Origin: Bacillota bacterium
GTDB taxonomy: Bacteria; Bacillota; Clostridia; Christensenellales; CAG-138
DNA: 53,696 bases
NCBI GenBank assembly: GCA_023426265.1
Contig: JAFABA010000121.1
Coordinates: forward strand, 1-53,696
Reading direction: 5' to 3'
Every line of letters begins with the position of its first letter. The first letter of the stretch is position 1. Positions 8,580 to 16,693 of the stretch are shown in pieces. The position numbers were made by a program, and so were the translations under genes. The notes below the pieces were generated by a model. That model saw only the letters and a program-made list of their open reading frames with translations, ran no database searches and had not been told where the DNA came from.

Positions 8580-8590
8580 TCCTTATACAA
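8562..8590 (-). promoter_or_regulatory. Promoter of the BlaI/BlaR1-type operon
   Basis: On the minus strand TTGTAT (8585-8590), 17-bp spacer, TAAACT (8562-8567). The candidate operator overlaps it. Confidence 0.6.
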
Positions 8591-8696
8591 GCACGTTTTA
8601 GAAAGAAATATAATCGTATCGTCCGGCAGCCAGAATGGAGTTGCATATCCTGCATCGGTGCGATACCTTTATGAGAGAAAAATGAAAGGCAATTTT

Positions 8697-9239
8697 ATGA
8701 TGATCGAAACAGAAAGGCTCATCACCCGGCGTTTTTGCGGGGAGGATTGGGAGGACCTGTACGCCTATCTTTCCGATCCCGGCGTTGTGCGCTTTGAGCC
8801 ATATGCGCCTTTTCATGCGGAGCAGTGTAAGCAGGAAGCCCAAAGACGGGAAGATGACGAAGCCTTTTGGGCGGTCTGTCTCAAAGAAAACGGCAGGCTG
8901 ATCGGGAACCTCTATTTTTCACGGCAGGCGGATGATACATGGGAGCTCGGCTTCGTGTTCAACGCCGCTTATCAGGGGAAAGGCTATGCCATGGAAAGCG
9001 CCCGTGCGCTTTTGGACCGTGCCTTTTCGAAATGGGAGGCACAGCGCGTAATCGCGCAGTGCAACCCGGAAAATAAAAAATCATGGAGGCTGCTTGAGCG
9101 TTTGGGTATGCGGCGGGAGCGGCATTTGATACAAAACGTCTCATTTCATAAAGACGTATCCGGTAATCCGATCTATGTGGATACCTATGAATATGAGCTA
9201 CTGTGCGGGGAATGGGAGCCTAACCGAATGAACAGCTAG
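8697..9239 (+). CDS. GNAT-family N-acetyltransferase (RimJ/RimL-like)
   Basis: A 180-residue acetyltransferase of the RimJ/RimL type. The N-terminal strand reads IETERLITRRF, the acetyl-CoA pyrophosphate loop is FNAAYQGKGYAMESARALL (Q/RxxGxG/A), and the conserved end of the fold NPENKKSWRLLERLGMRRE follows. It transfers acetyl from acetyl-CoA to an amine, commonly a protein N-terminus or a small molecule. ATG 8697 is preceded by AAAGG at a good distance; ATG 8682 is an alternative. It ends in a bidirectional terminator. Confidence 0.9.
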   Translation: MMIETERLITRRFCGEDWEDLYAYLSDPGVVRFEPYAPFHAEQCKQEAQRREDDEAFWAVCLKENGRLIGNLYFSRQADDTWELGFVFNAAYQGKGYAMESARALLDRAFSKWEAQRVIAQCNPENKKSWRLLERLGMRRERHLIQNVSFHKDVSGNPIYVDTYEYELLCGEWEPNRMNS

Positions 9240-9270
9240 AAAAAACCGGCCGCAATGCGGCCGGTTTTTT
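9240..9270. terminator. Bidirectional intrinsic terminator
   Basis: Six A, stem CCGGCCGC (9246-9253), 3-nt loop, GCGGCCGG (9257-9264), six T. It ends both the GNAT gene and the converging chemotaxis operon. Confidence 0.85.
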
Positions 9271-9285
9271 CTATAAGGGCAAAAT

Positions 9286-10359
9286 TCAATTATTGACGAT
9301 TTCGAGTATGGTCACATGCAACTTGGAAAAATCCTGCGCCAGATTGATGTACTCCTCTGTCGGCTTGCCATCCTTTATGATGCGAACGCGGGGTCGCAGG
9401 CAGTTGGTTTCAAAATTCGTGACCACCACGGCGAGCTCCCCGGTGCTCAGTTTGACGCAGGTGCCGATGGGGTAGGGGGCAACGCGTTTGGTGAATGCGG
9501 ATACGATATCCGGGTCGAACATGGTGTTGTAACCGCACATGATATACTCCACCGCGTCGGAAGGCAGCATTGCCCTGCGGTAGGGCCTGTCCGATATCAG
9601 GGCGTCATATACGTCCGCAATGCAGACGATGCGGCTGAATAGGTTGATCTGCGAGCCGGAAAGGCCGGAAGGATAACCGGAGCCGCTGAACTGCTCATGG
9701 TGCATCAAAGCCACAAGGCGGGCGTCTTCGGGTATGCTCTTGTTCGCGCAGAGGTAGTTGTAACCCAAAAGGCTGTGCCGCTTGGCCTGGTCCAGTTCTT
9801 CGGGCGACAGCTTGCCCGGTTTGTTGATGATGCGCTTGTCGATAAACACCTTGCCGATGTCATGCATTAGCGCGCCCAGAGTCAGGTTGTTGAGCGCCCG
9901 GTAGGAGAGCCCAAGCACTGTGCCGATCACGCAGGAAAGCACCGCGACGTTGATGCTATGGCTGAACGTATAATCGTCATAAGTGCGGATATCCACGATG
10001 TTTACCATGGTGTTGCGGTTGTGCATGATCTCCTCCACCATGTTGGAGATCACGTCGCGCAGCCGGTCGGTGTTAGAGAGCACCTTGCGCCCGCGGCTGT
10101 TTTCCGCTTCCACGAACATGGCCCGTACTTCCTGCTTGGCCCGCTGCTTGAGTTCGTCGCTGATAACGTGTGCGATCTGGATGTCGGAGGAGATGTCGTC
10201 GTCGATATATACGCCCTGAAAGCCCAGTTGCCGGATTTTGAGTATTTGGGATGCGGTGAGCGCCATTCCCTTCCGCAACAGCAGCCTGTTGCGGTCAAGC
10301 ACCAAATTGTTGGCCAGAACCTGCCCGACACGCAGACAGTTTGAGGGAATATATCTCAT
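9286..10359 (-). CDS. HD-GYP domain cyclic-di-GMP phosphodiesterase
   Basis: The 357-residue protein has an N-terminal DUF3391-like segment (residues 1-60) and an HD-GYP domain from about 130. The metal pair is HD at 166-167 in LMHDIGKVF, and the signature HHEQFSGSGYP at 220-230 includes the GYP triplet. Such enzymes hydrolyse cyclic di-GMP. The C-terminal 60 residues (ELAVVVTNF) form a small beta domain common in this subgroup. ATG 10359 is preferred over the TTG at 10365, because AAGGGAG is 8 nt before it. It is the last gene of the cheC-D-Y-A operon (gap to cheA 90 bp), which ties second-messenger turnover to motility. No EAL or GGDEF protein is in the window. Confidence 0.92.
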   Translation of the reverse strand: MRYIPSNCLRVGQVLANNLVLDRNRLLLRKGMALTASQILKIRQLGFQGVYIDDDISSDIQIAHVISDELKQRAKQEVRAMFVEAENSRGRKVLSNTDRLRDVISNMVEEIMHNRNTMVNIVDIRTYDDYTFSHSINVAVLSCVIGTVLGLSYRALNNLTLGALMHDIGKVFIDKRIINKPGKLSPEELDQAKRHSLLGYNYLCANKSIPEDARLVALMHHEQFSGSGYPSGLSGSQINLFSRIVCIADVYDALISDRPYRRAMLPSDAVEYIMCGYNTMFDPDIVSAFTKRVAPYPIGTCVKLSTGELAVVVTNFETNCLRPRVRIIKDGKPTEEYINLAQDFSKLHVTILEIVNN

Positions 10360-10449
10360 ACCCAATCTCCCTTAATACGCTCAAAAAACGGCAGGCAGGA
10401 TAAAATGTTCGTAACTACAATCATCCAACATGCCGTATATATTCTCATT

Positions 10450-12462
10450 TTATTCCAAAAGCCCAGTCACGTCAAGAATGAGGCTGACGCTGCCGTCCCC
10501 CAGTATGGTGCAGCCCGAAATGCCGTTCTGCCAGCCCAGGGAACGCGTGACATAAGGGGGCAGGGGTTTGATGACGGTCTGCTGCTCGCCGATGAGGCCA
10601 TCCACAAACAGGCAGTAACTGCGCTGGTCGCCTTCGAGCACCACAAGTATGCCGTTTTCAAATTCCGTTTCCGCACCCTCTATCCCAAAGAGCCGGTGCA
10701 GCCGGACGATGGGGTAGCACTTGCCGCGGATCAATATCATTTCGTTGCCGTCCGGGTCCTTGAACACCTCGCCGGGAGAGGACTTGAAGGATTTCATAAT
10801 GCTCAAAAGCGGCAATATGAATATCGAACCGCCCACGGAAACCTGCATGCCGGTGATGATGGCCAATGTCAGCGGGATGCGGAACTGCACGCTCATGCCC
10901 TTGCCGGGGACGCTGTCCACCGAAATCGTGCCGCCCATTTTCTCCACGTTGCGCTGCACCACGTCCATGCCCACGCCGCGCCCGGAGAATTCCGTAACCA
11001 CCTGGTTGGTGGAAAAACCCGGCGCGAATATGAGGGAATAGACTTCCTTATCCGTCATTTCGCTTTCCGGCTTCTTGACCAGGCCGACGTCAATTCCTTT
11101 TTTGAGTATCTTTTCACGGTCCAGACCTTGCCCGTCGTCGGATACGACAATCAGCACCTCGCCGCCGTTGTTGCGGGCATCCACGGTGATGCGCCCTGTT
11201 TCGGGCTTGCCCTTTTGCCGCCTTACGGCGGGCTCCTCTATGCCGTGGTCGATGGCGTTGCGGATGATGTGCATGAGCGGATCGCCAAGGTTGTCGATTA
11301 CGCTCTTGTCCATTTCCGTATCTTCACCGCTGATCTTTAGTTCCGCTTTCTTGTCCGTTTTTTTGCAGATATCGCGCAAAATGCGCTCCAGGCGGTGGAG
11401 GGTGGCGGATATGGGCATCATGCGGATGGACATTACGGTATCCTGCAGCTCGTCGGTCAATTTCCGAAGCTGGCGCGACGCTTTTTCGAACGATTCAACG
11501 CGCAGTTTCACAACCTCCGGATTCTTGGTGACGGTGGATTCCGCGATGACGATCTCGCCCACAAGGTCCATCAGCTTGTCCAGCTTTTCAAGCCGCACGC
11601 TCATAAAATTCTGCTTCTGGTGGGCGGCGGCTTGCTCCGTCGCCTGCCCGTTTTCTTCGGCGGGATTTGCGCTTTGTACGGCAGTGGCATGCCCGGCTTC
11701 CTGCTTTTCTGTGACTTCGGTTAAGGAAAATGATGCGAGAAAGAAGTTTGAGGATATTTTTTCTTCCAGCAACTCCCGTGTGGAGGAGGAGATCAATGTC
11801 ATGACGAAGCCGTGCTCTACGATATCTTCCTCGCTGCCGTCCTGTAAAACGTCCGCGGGGACGGTTGTAATGGAACTAACGTATGGCTCAACGGATTTTA
11901 TCACGCCGAACGCGCGTACGTTTTCCATTTTGCAGCCTTTTTCAAACCGGATTTTTACCTCGTACCGTTTTTCACCCGCTCCGGCTTCCGCAGCAGGCGC
12001 GGATGCAGTTGGGCTTGCGGTTGCGGCAGGCAAGTCTGTTTCCTGGGGTCCGCTCGTGCCCCCGTTTTTCAATTCCTTGTGATAGCGCGCAATTTCACCG
12101 AGCAGTTCCTTCGGATCCTTATCCGGCAATATACCGTCCTGAAGGCGCTCGATTTCATTTTTCAAAAAATCCTGCGCGGAGAACACAAGATCGCACACTT
12201 TGCGGTGGTCGTATTTCTTTGCCCTGTTGTCCCGGATAAAGGAGAACAGGTCTTCCATCGCGTGGGACAGGCGCGTCAGCCCGTCATAGCCCATCATGCC
12301 GCTGGAACCTTTTACGGTATGAAGAATACGGAATATGGCATCCACCTGCACCTCAGTAAAGCCATCCGCTTTCTCTGCGGTGAGCATATGGGTCTCCAAT
12401 TGGTCCAGTAACTGGAGGTTTTCAAAAATGTATACCTCTAAAAGGGAGTCGGACTGGGACAT
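10450..12462 (-). CDS. cheA: Chemotaxis histidine kinase CheA
   Basis: A 670-residue kinase in the usual order. The P1 phosphotransfer domain has phospho-acceptor His48 in ILHTVKGSSG. A P2-like CheY-docking region (about 165-260) is flanked by Ala/Glu-rich linkers. The P3 dimerisation helices begin at VRLEKLDKLMDLVGEIVIAE. The P4 ATP-binding domain has the N box HIIRNAIDHGIE, the G1 box VSDDGQGLD and the G2 box GRGVGMDVV. The P5 CheW-like domain is at the C-terminus. It receives receptor signals through CheW and phosphorylates CheY and CheB, all encoded nearby. It lies 47 bp after cheY in the minus-strand operon. Confidence 0.97.
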   Translation of the reverse strand: MSQSDSLLEVYIFENLQLLDQLETHMLTAEKADGFTEVQVDAIFRILHTVKGSSGMMGYDGLTRLSHAMEDLFSFIRDNRAKKYDHRKVCDLVFSAQDFLKNEIERLQDGILPDKDPKELLGEIARYHKELKNGGTSGPQETDLPAATASPTASAPAAEAGAGEKRYEVKIRFEKGCKMENVRAFGVIKSVEPYVSSITTVPADVLQDGSEEDIVEHGFVMTLISSSTRELLEEKISSNFFLASFSLTEVTEKQEAGHATAVQSANPAEENGQATEQAAAHQKQNFMSVRLEKLDKLMDLVGEIVIAESTVTKNPEVVKLRVESFEKASRQLRKLTDELQDTVMSIRMMPISATLHRLERILRDICKKTDKKAELKISGEDTEMDKSVIDNLGDPLMHIIRNAIDHGIEEPAVRRQKGKPETGRITVDARNNGGEVLIVVSDDGQGLDREKILKKGIDVGLVKKPESEMTDKEVYSLIFAPGFSTNQVVTEFSGRGVGMDVVQRNVEKMGGTISVDSVPGKGMSVQFRIPLTLAIITGMQVSVGGSIFILPLLSIMKSFKSSPGEVFKDPDGNEMILIRGKCYPIVRLHRLFGIEGAETEFENGILVVLEGDQRSYCLFVDGLIGEQQTVIKPLPPYVTRSLGWQNGISGCTILGDGSVSLILDVTGLLE

Positions 12463-12509
12463 ACGGACACCTCTCTCCTATGTGCTCTTGCGTTCCAAAA
12501 AGGGAACGG

Positions 12510-12866
12510 TTATTTAATGTTATTGAGCGCGCCTACAATGACGTCTTCTTTAAACGGCTTTACAATAAAACCCTTGGCTCCGGCGATGATAGCTTCGCGA
12601 ACCATGGTCTCCTGGCCCATGGCGGATACCATTACCACATTGGCGCCCGGCTGGAACGCAAGGATCTGCTTCAGGCTGGAAAGGCCGTCCATCTCAGGCA
12701 TGGTGATGTCCATGGTGACGATGTCCGGGGTGAGTTCCTTGTACCGCTGCAAGGCAACTTCGCCGTTTTCGGCTTCGCCGCAGACCTCGTACCCATGCTT
12801 TGTCAGGATATTCTTGATGGATATCCTCATGAACGCCGCATCATCCACTACCAGTACTCTTTTCAT
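12510..12866 (-). CDS. cheY: Chemotaxis response regulator CheY
   Basis: From ATG 12866 the protein is 118 residues, the size of single-domain CheY of B. subtilis. The acidic pair Asp8/Asp9 (VVDDAAFMR), the phospho-acceptor Asp53 (TMDITMPEMDG), the switch Ser/Thr region (VSAMGQE) and the conserved Lys in GFIVKPFK are all present. Phospho-CheY binds the motor switch. The start is set by AGGAGG seven bases upstream; longer in-frame starts lack one. No cheZ is seen; CheC/CheX-type phosphatases serve in this lineage, and cheC is upstream. Confidence 0.96.
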   Translation of the reverse strand: MKRVLVVDDAAFMRISIKNILTKHGYEVCGEAENGEVALQRYKELTPDIVTMDITMPEMDGLSSLKQILAFQPGANVVMVSAMGQETMVREAIIAGAKGFIVKPFKEDVIVGALNNIK

Positions 12867-12923
12867 GTTGCTCCTCCTGCTGTAAAAGCAATTTCTTCTA
12901 TATATAAGCAATAAGTGTTGTTG

Positions 12924-13409
12924 TCAAAGAATTTTTTCGGTTTTCGGCCATGCTGTGCGTATCAGCAGCGCCCCTGTGTCGCAGTCAAACACGATCGTCC
13001 GCCCCACGTTGCCTCCCGTATCCTCGGCCAGTATGGAAATGCACCGCAATTTCAACACCTCGCGGCACATATCCACGTTCCGTTTGCCGACTTGCATGAT
13101 ATCGCTGCCGTTGTTCGCAAAGAACATGCTGGCGCCCCCGGCAAGCTTGGCCGTGAGCATATGCGGCGCGGCACCGTTTGCCGCAAGACGGCTGATGAGT
13201 TCGTCTATCGCGGTATCGGCGTACTTGGCCTTTTGTACGGATGCGCCTTCCGCGGGCGCTTTGGGGAGCAGGATGTGGGAAAGGCCGCCGATCCTGCGCA
13301 CCCTGTCGTACAGTACGATCCCCACACAGGAGCCCAGTCCGAGCGTGGTCAATGTATCCGGCGCTTTTGCAAGCGCCATGTCTGCAATACCGATGATTGT
13401 ATTCGCCAT
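12924..13409 (-). CDS. cheD: Chemoreceptor glutamine deamidase CheD
   Basis: At 161 residues it matches the CheD family. The catalytic Cys28 is in LGLGSCVGI and His45 in GGLSHILLP, with Thr21/22 completing the triad (compare Cys27, His44, Thr21 of Thermotoga CheD). CheD deamidates receptor glutamines and is held by CheC. It sits immediately after cheC (1-nt gap region), the usual pairing in Firmicutes. Confidence 0.95.
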   Translation of the reverse strand: MANTIIGIADMALAKAPDTLTTLGLGSCVGIVLYDRVRRIGGLSHILLPKAPAEGASVQKAKYADTAIDELISRLAANGAAPHMLTAKLAGGASMFFANNGSDIMQVGKRNVDMCREVLKLRCISILAEDTGGNVGRTIVFDCDTGALLIRTAWPKTEKIL

Positions 13410-13410
13410 A

Positions 13411-14070
13411 CTATAAAAGGCCCATCTTCCTCATCATTAAAGTCTGCGATTCGATATCGGGCATCAGGAAGAAGCGGCCGGACACATATTTGTCGAAATC
13501 CACAAGTACCGTTTCAAGCATCAGTATCGTATCGCCGGAAGCTCCGTACATGACTGCAGGCAAATTCATAAGCGCGCCCGCCATGTCAATAACAAGGCCG
13601 GGTACGGAACTATTGATATAAAGGCCGGTCAGCGTGGCTATCGCGTTGATGTACGAGCAGCACAGGATGTTGGCAATCTCCATCAGCGCGGAATGCTGCA
13701 GGTCGGAAGGGAACGGGATATTTTTGTCGTTCTCCACGCCCAGCATTTCAATGAGCATGTCCGACATCGCGATCGAATCCTCGAGCGGCTGTACAAACAG
13801 GATGGCGCCGGTGATATCGCCCGACATTTCCACCAGGGAACCGGTCATGATCTGCTCGGCGTCGCCCAACAGCGTCCCCATATCCTCCAGCGAGCAGAAC
13901 CAGGCCTTGGGAACCCGAATATCGATGGGGCGGTTGAGCATTCCGGCCAGAGCCGTGGCCGCGTTCGCCGCGCCGATATTTTCAAGTTCCTTTAGAAAAT
14001 CCAGCTGTATCTCATTTATTTCGCCGGGTTTTATGAAAACCACCCTCCCTGCCGCCATCCCTGTGGACAT
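13411..14070 (-). CDS. cheC: CheY-P phosphatase CheC
   Basis: A 219-residue CheC with both active-site repeats of the D/S-x3-E-x2-N pattern: FLKELENIGAANAATALAG near residue 30 and SALMEIANILCCSYINAIA near residue 128. Each is followed by a proline about 22 residues on (IRVP, SSVP). CheC dephosphorylates CheY-P and inhibits CheD. The start is uncertain: ATG 14070 has no clear ribosome site, while a purine-rich GCAGGGAGGG tract lies 20 nt inside, just before a GTG. B. subtilis CheC lacks the first ten residues seen here. First gene of the minus-strand chemotaxis operon. Confidence 0.93.
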   Translation of the reverse strand: MSTGMAAGRVVFIKPGEINEIQLDFLKELENIGAANAATALAGMLNRPIDIRVPKAWFCSLEDMGTLLGDAEQIMTGSLVEMSGDITGAILFVQPLEDSIAMSDMLIEMLGVENDKNIPFPSDLQHSALMEIANILCCSYINAIATLTGLYINSSVPGLVIDMAGALMNLPAVMYGASGDTILMLETVLVDFDKYVSGRFFLMPDIESQTLMMRKMGLL

Positions 14071-14435
14071 TTGCGGCTATACGATGCGGCCGACATCCAT
14101 TTTTGCGCATAGTACGGCCATTGTGTTTCGTGCTATTCTATATATCGTCATTTCATTCGGAAGCGTTAACAGTTCTTTAATACTTTTTGGCGAAATCTCG
14201 GAGAATACCGCATATGGCGCGAAAGGAAAGGATTCCGGGGACAAAAGGCATTAATATCCCGGCTAAAAATGCCGATACAAGTACCATCGGCGCGCGAATG
14301 CCTGGCAGGACGCCATCATAGGTTGAGCGCGAAGTACTTCCAGCCAAGGCCCCAAAAGGCACGGCCGGCGCATCCACCATATCGATTTGGCGATATAGGC
14401 GTTCGGATATTTGAAATAAAAAAACGAGGACCGCC
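14071..14435. other. Divergent intergenic region between cheC and the fliK-like gene
   Basis: 365 bp without a supported gene. It contains the sigma-D-like promoter for cheC (14142-14168), a weak GGCGATAT box near the right end without a good -35, and no strong inverted repeat. The promoter of the large rightward flagellar cluster must lie here but could not be fixed by eye. Confidence 0.5.
14142..14168 (-). promoter_or_regulatory. Sigma-D-like promoter of the cheC operon
   Basis: On the minus strand TAAC (14165-14168) is followed after 15 nt by GACGATAT (14142-14149), against the SigD consensus TAAA-N15-GCCGATAT. The 15-base word at 14139-14153 (minus) recurs exactly upstream of cheR. An overlapping alternative is TAAA (14176-14179) 14 nt before TCCGAATG. 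Confidence 0.55.
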
Positions 14436-16379
14436 ATGAGAATAACGCTCACTCAGGAAATCGCGTCTTCCTCCGCCGCAAAAGCGCCGCAAAACCCGCT
14501 TACAATCGGGCAGGGAGAGGTTATCCGCGCGACTGTCGTTTCCGTAGAGGGGGAGAACGTATCCCTCAAAACGGAGGACGGGCGCGTATTCAGCGCGCGC
14601 CTTCAGCCGGGCACCGTCCTGATGGAACACGATACGGTTGAGCTGATGGCGGGAGGCGAGCGGCAACAGCCGGTGCTTCGCGTGGTGTTCGTGGAACCGG
14701 GCCGGAGCGGCATCTCCGCGCGGGAAGCGGCCGCGGCAACCACACAGGCCGCGCTGACACAGCAGCTGAAAGAAGCGTTTGGGCAGATGAACCTGAAACC
14801 CACGCCCAAGCTCGTCTCCCTCGCCGCGGAAATTTTGAGAAACTACCCGATAGACGCCGGAACGGCTGCGTTTTTTGCCGCAAACAACATACCGGCAACA
14901 AATGAAAGCATCCGCGCGTTTAGGTCCATTCTGAACGGCAAACAATTCGGCACGGCCTTTTATGAAGTCGCGCAAGGTACCGCTTCCGCGCTCGGGCAGG
15001 CCGCTGCAGTTGCGGCGGCAGAACATATCCAAACGCCCCTTCTGCAAAGCCAGCCGGACAGTTCCGCACAGCCCAACCCGGCGGGCCGGCCCGCTGCAGC
15101 GCAGGAAGGGCAATCCGGCATTCTTCAGGCTGTGCAGATCGAAACAAGCGCTGCGTTGCAGGGACAGCAAGCGCAGGCCATTCCGCAGCAAGGAGATACG
15201 GCGTTAATCCAGGCGGAAGGCCAGGCACAGATTTTAACCGGGCAGCAGCAGATTGAGGCGGGCCAACCGCAGGGTCAGACCCCGGCGCAGCCACAGGCGG
15301 AGGGCGCTCCCGTAACCGGGCAGGAGAAGCCTGTATTATCCATGGCGGAAGAACCGACTGCCGGAAAAGAACAGATCCAGCCGCAGGCGCAGGGTACATT
15401 GCGGCCGCAGGAAGCTCCGGCAATGGAGAAGCCCGCCCTGGCCTTGCAGGGAGAACCGGTTTCCGGAGTGGGCAAAGAGCAGCCTCAGGCCCCGGGCAAA
15501 GAGACGGTCGCTCCCGCGCCCGAACAACCCGTATTGGAGGGGAAGGCAGCTGCTGGTACTGCGGCGGAACAAATCCAGCCTCAAAAGGCGGCTGCCGGGC
15601 GACCGGACACACAGAAATCGCAGGAAGGTGTTTTGACGATGACCGATGCGGCACAGCCCGGACCGGAGCAGGCGGGCGTCGGCGATACGGTTGCGCATAA
15701 TACGGAAACAGCGCCCAATCCCGATTTTGCGCTCGAAGAATCCTCCAATTTCCAAAACGCGGCGAAGAGCGAAGAAAAGGCGGTTCTAAAGCAGCTGCTG
15801 GAGCTGTTCGCGAAAGCGGGGGAGGACCTTGATGCGCAAACATTGAAAAAATCCGTGGAAGAAACGCCCCAAAAGCTTTTGGAGCTTCAGAAGCTGATTA
15901 AAAATACCGATATCCATACGCAGGAGACCCTCGCCTCCCGTTTTCAGGAACTCACCGCGCAGGCCAAGCTTGCGGAGGACATTTCCCGGTTTGTGTTTGT
16001 GCAGATTCCCATCCATCTCAAAGAGTACGGATCGGCGGAGCTTTACATCTATAAAAGGAACCGGAGGGAAAAGGGCGCGGAGCGGCAAAGTACATCCGTG
16101 GTGCTGGGGCTCTCCACGCAGAACCTGGGCCGGGTGGAAGCCATGCTGCGCATGGAAAACCGCGATCTTTCCCTGGACATTAGGGTGCAGAATGAAAAAA
16201 CGCTCGCGGCTTTTCGGGAGAACTCCGGCGAACTGCAACGCTCTTTTTCGGAACTTCGCTTTCAGTTAAAGGAATATAAGGTCTCGCCGCTTCGGGAAAA
16301 AACGACGCCGCTCAACGTGGAAGAAAAACTGGTACGGATGCATGCGCCCTCCGGCGCCGGCGTGGATGTGATGATATGA
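14436..16379 (+). CDS. fliK: FliK-like flagellar hook-length control protein
   Basis: A 647-residue protein with a small N-terminal beta domain (GEVIRATVVSVEGENVSLKT), a long Gln/Pro/Ala/Glu-rich disordered middle (about residues 190-430) and a globular C-terminal domain (QIPIHLKEYGSAELYIYKR onward, with QLKEYKV near the end) that resembles the FliK C-terminal domain which contacts FlhB. This architecture fits B. subtilis YlqG next to YlqH, and the next gene here is indeed the YlqH/FlhX homologue (4-nt ATGA overlap). FliK is a secreted ruler that switches export specificity. A second fliK elsewhere in the genome is possible. The start follows ACGAGGA. Confidence 0.75.
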   Translation: MRITLTQEIASSSAAKAPQNPLTIGQGEVIRATVVSVEGENVSLKTEDGRVFSARLQPGTVLMEHDTVELMAGGERQQPVLRVVFVEPGRSGISAREAAAATTQAALTQQLKEAFGQMNLKPTPKLVSLAAEILRNYPIDAGTAAFFAANNIPATNESIRAFRSILNGKQFGTAFYEVAQGTASALGQAAAVAAAEHIQTPLLQSQPDSSAQPNPAGRPAAAQEGQSGILQAVQIETSAALQGQQAQAIPQQGDTALIQAEGQAQILTGQQQIEAGQPQGQTPAQPQAEGAPVTGQEKPVLSMAEEPTAGKEQIQPQAQGTLRPQEAPAMEKPALALQGEPVSGVGKEQPQAPGKETVAPAPEQPVLEGKAAAGTAAEQIQPQKAAAGRPDTQKSQEGVLTMTDAAQPGPEQAGVGDTVAHNTETAPNPDFALEESSNFQNAAKSEEKAVLKQLLELFAKAGEDLDAQTLKKSVEETPQKLLELQKLIKNTDIHTQETLASRFQELTAQAKLAEDISRFVFVQIPIHLKEYGSAELYIYKRNRREKGAERQSTSVVLGLSTQNLGRVEAMLRMENRDLSLDIRVQNEKTLAAFRENSGELQRSFSELRFQLKEYKVSPLREKTTPLNVEEKLVRMHAPSGAGVDVMI

Positions 16380-16693
16380 GCGAAAACCAGAAGCCGGATG
16401 CGCAGGCGGCAGCGCTCAAATACGACATGGGCAGGGACAACGCCCCTTTGATTGTGGGCCTGGGGCAGGGCTATGTCGCGCAAAAGATGCTTGAGACCGC
16501 AGAAGAAAATAAAATCCCCATCGTGGAGGACGAGTCGCTCCTCTCCGTTTTGAACCGGTTCAGCACGGGCGATGAAATTCCGGAGGAACTCTACCAGGTG
16601 GTAGCACAGGTGCTTGTATTTATCGGCAAGCTGGACGGCAGCACGCCAAAGCGCTATCAACTATCAGACATACAAAAAGGAATGTACAGATGA
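16376..16693 (+). CDS. flhX: FlhB C-terminal-like protein FlhX (YlqH)
   Basis: A 105-residue soluble homologue of the cytoplasmic domain of FlhB/YscU (EscU/YscU/HrcU family): AAALKYDMGRDNAPLIVGLG, ESLLSVLNRFSTGDEIPEEL and YQVVAQVLVFI align with the part after the cleavage site. The NPTH autocleavage motif and the membrane domain are absent, as normal for FlhX, which can partly replace the FlhB C-terminal fragment at the export gate. It overlaps both neighbours by 4 nt, so it is translationally coupled to the FliK-like gene and to the putative hydrolase. Confidence 0.88.
   Translation: MSENQKPDAQAAALKYDMGRDNAPLIVGLGQGYVAQKMLETAEENKIPIVEDESLLSVLNRFSTGDEIPEELYQVVAQVLVFIGKLDGSTPKRYQLSDIQKGMYR

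Noticed and set aside
10405..11340. Long plus-strand open frame opposite cheA
   Set aside because: Antisense shadow of a well-conserved kinase; His/Ala-rich composition typical of such shadows.
14177..14452. Minus-strand hydrophobic 91-codon frame between cheC and fliK-like
   Set aside because: No ribosome site, overlaps the fliK-like start and the cheC promoter, no family resemblance.
16376..16693. flhX considered as a truncated flhB pseudogene
   Set aside because: Complete flhB is at 28327; the short form without NPTH is a known stand-alone family (YlqH/FlhX) with its own start and coupled overlaps.
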